The notes under the pieces were generated by a model. The model saw only the letters and a program-made list of their open reading frames with translations. It had not been told where the DNA came from and did not search any database. The translations under genes and the position numbers were made by a program. Below, one piece after another: positions 63,490-64,000 of a stretch of DNA of 64,000 nucleotides (position 1 is its first letter; the number at the start of each line of letters is the position of its first letter). The stretch comes from Chondrus crispus (Eukaryota > Rhodophyta > Florideophyceae > Gigartinales > Gigartinaceae). The stretch covers positions 1 through 64,000 of the forward strand of contig NW_005179170.1 of NCBI RefSeq assembly GCF_000350225.1, given 5' to 3'.

Positions 63490-64000
63490 ATGGCGCAAGT
63501 TCCGCGCGAAGCCGTCGAGTTTGCTCGCATGCTCGTCCGCTCCTTCTACCCGTCCGAATTCGTCGTCCTTCTAGATGCCGTCCTGCGCCACAACAACTAC
63601 TGCGCTCACCACGATCTCTCGCGCCGCCTTAAGATCCAGCCGAAGGAGCTGCGTCAGATCCTGGTCCGCATGGTCCACGCGCGCCTGATGTGCAACGAGA
63701 AGCGCCAACAGAAGCGCATCAACCTCAAAGACGAGCGCCGCGCCACGCGCCTAGTCAACACCGAGTTCTGGTACGTCCCTCTCGCTCAGGTTGTGGACGC
63801 CTTCCAGTACCGCGTGCACCACCTCGTCACGGAGATCGACCAGGCACGCGCCAACGAGAACGCCCAGCAGACCGTCGCGTGCGACGCGTGCCGCACCGCG
63901 TACGAGCTCATCGAAGTCATCGCCAACGACCGCACGCCGGACGGAAATTGGGTCTGCGACCGCATGGGTGTGCGCCGCGACCGCCGCAAGCTCCCGTGCG
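63490..64000 (+). CDS. TFIIE alpha subunit, N-terminal part (runs off the window)
   Basis: The frame opens at ATG 63490-63492 and stays open to the window end (170 codons). The N-terminal winged-helix region shows the TFE/TFIIE-alpha pattern: FARMLVRSFYPSEFVVLLDAV, LSRRLKIQPKELRQILVRM, then the hallmark FWYVPLAQVVDAFQYRV. A zinc ribbon follows with CDAC, and about 30 residues later CDRM where a second CxxC pair is expected. TFIIE-alpha recruits and regulates TFIIH at RNA polymerase II promoters. Because the sequence ends just after this, the C-terminal acidic part is not visible, and an intron near the ribbon could account for the odd motif. Confidence 0.9.
   Translation, partial: MAQVPREAVEFARMLVRSFYPSEFVVLLDAVLRHNNYCAHHDLSRRLKIQPKELRQILVRMVHARLMCNEKRQQKRINLKDERRATRLVNTEFWYVPLAQVVDAFQYRVHHLVTEIDQARANENAQQTVACDACRTAYELIEVIANDRTPDGNWVCDRMGVRRDRRKLPC

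Noticed and set aside
1-64000. tRNA, rRNA and CRISPR search by eye
   Set aside because: No convincing A/B box pairs with cloverleaf, no rRNA segments and no spaced direct-repeat array were found.

Overview
The window is nuclear DNA from a eukaryote with few introns. Single-exon genes dominate; only a Deg-type protease (2 introns) and a small Tim protein (3 introns) show convincing GT-AG introns. Putative plastid-type transit peptides, a DUF2358 protein, a ceramide-synthase-like TLC protein, TFIIE-alpha and a chromodomain Ty3/gypsy element together suggest a photosynthetic alga. Compact gene islands separated by repeat-rich deserts fit a florideophyte red alga of the Chondrus type, but the taxon is an inference that I cannot test here.

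Layout. 0-6.5 kb: the 3' end of an unknown gene, then two diverged paralogs (GC-rich 1141-2517 and AT-rich 5102-6445, both minus) of an unrecognised membrane protein family, with a decayed Kelch gene between them. 8.5-17.7 kb: a cytochrome P450, an unknown signal-peptide/TM protein, a protein with about five Tudor-like modules, and a nucleotide-sugar transporter, with hairpin-rich spacers. 17.7-37 kb: a desert with a 100-N gap. It contains a nested stack: a pogo-like DNA transposase relic, split by a 10,070-bp chromodomain Ty3/gypsy element with near-identical 558-bp LTRs and CATGG target duplications, which itself carries a solo LTR of a second family (GACGT duplications). The chromovirus also carries an antisense reading frame between two copies of its polypurine tract. 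37-42 kb: a bZIP factor and a predicted pseudokinase with C-terminal helical (ARM-like) repeats. 42-49.4 kb: a second desert with perfect hairpins, a cluster of 16-bp palindromes and a TIR-flanked MITE-like element. 49.4-64 kb: a gene-dense, mostly GC-rich island with nine genes in about 14.6 kb: Deg protease, SUMO-like (Rad60/Esc2-type) protein, F-box/LRR-like protein, TLC ceramide synthase, FAD-dependent oxidoreductase, a large protein with an Sgf11-type zinc finger, Tim10-like chaperone, DUF2358 protein and TFIIE-alpha (cut by the window end). Neighbours there are often divergent with 340-460 bp shared promoters or convergent with short or overlapping 3' ends.

The genes do not form one pathway; this is a mixed housekeeping and regulatory neighbourhood. 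The most interesting signals are the unknown membrane protein pair, the antisense module in the retroelement, the recurring perfect hairpins with about 19-25-bp arms, the stop-free intron in the protease gene and the predicted pseudokinase.
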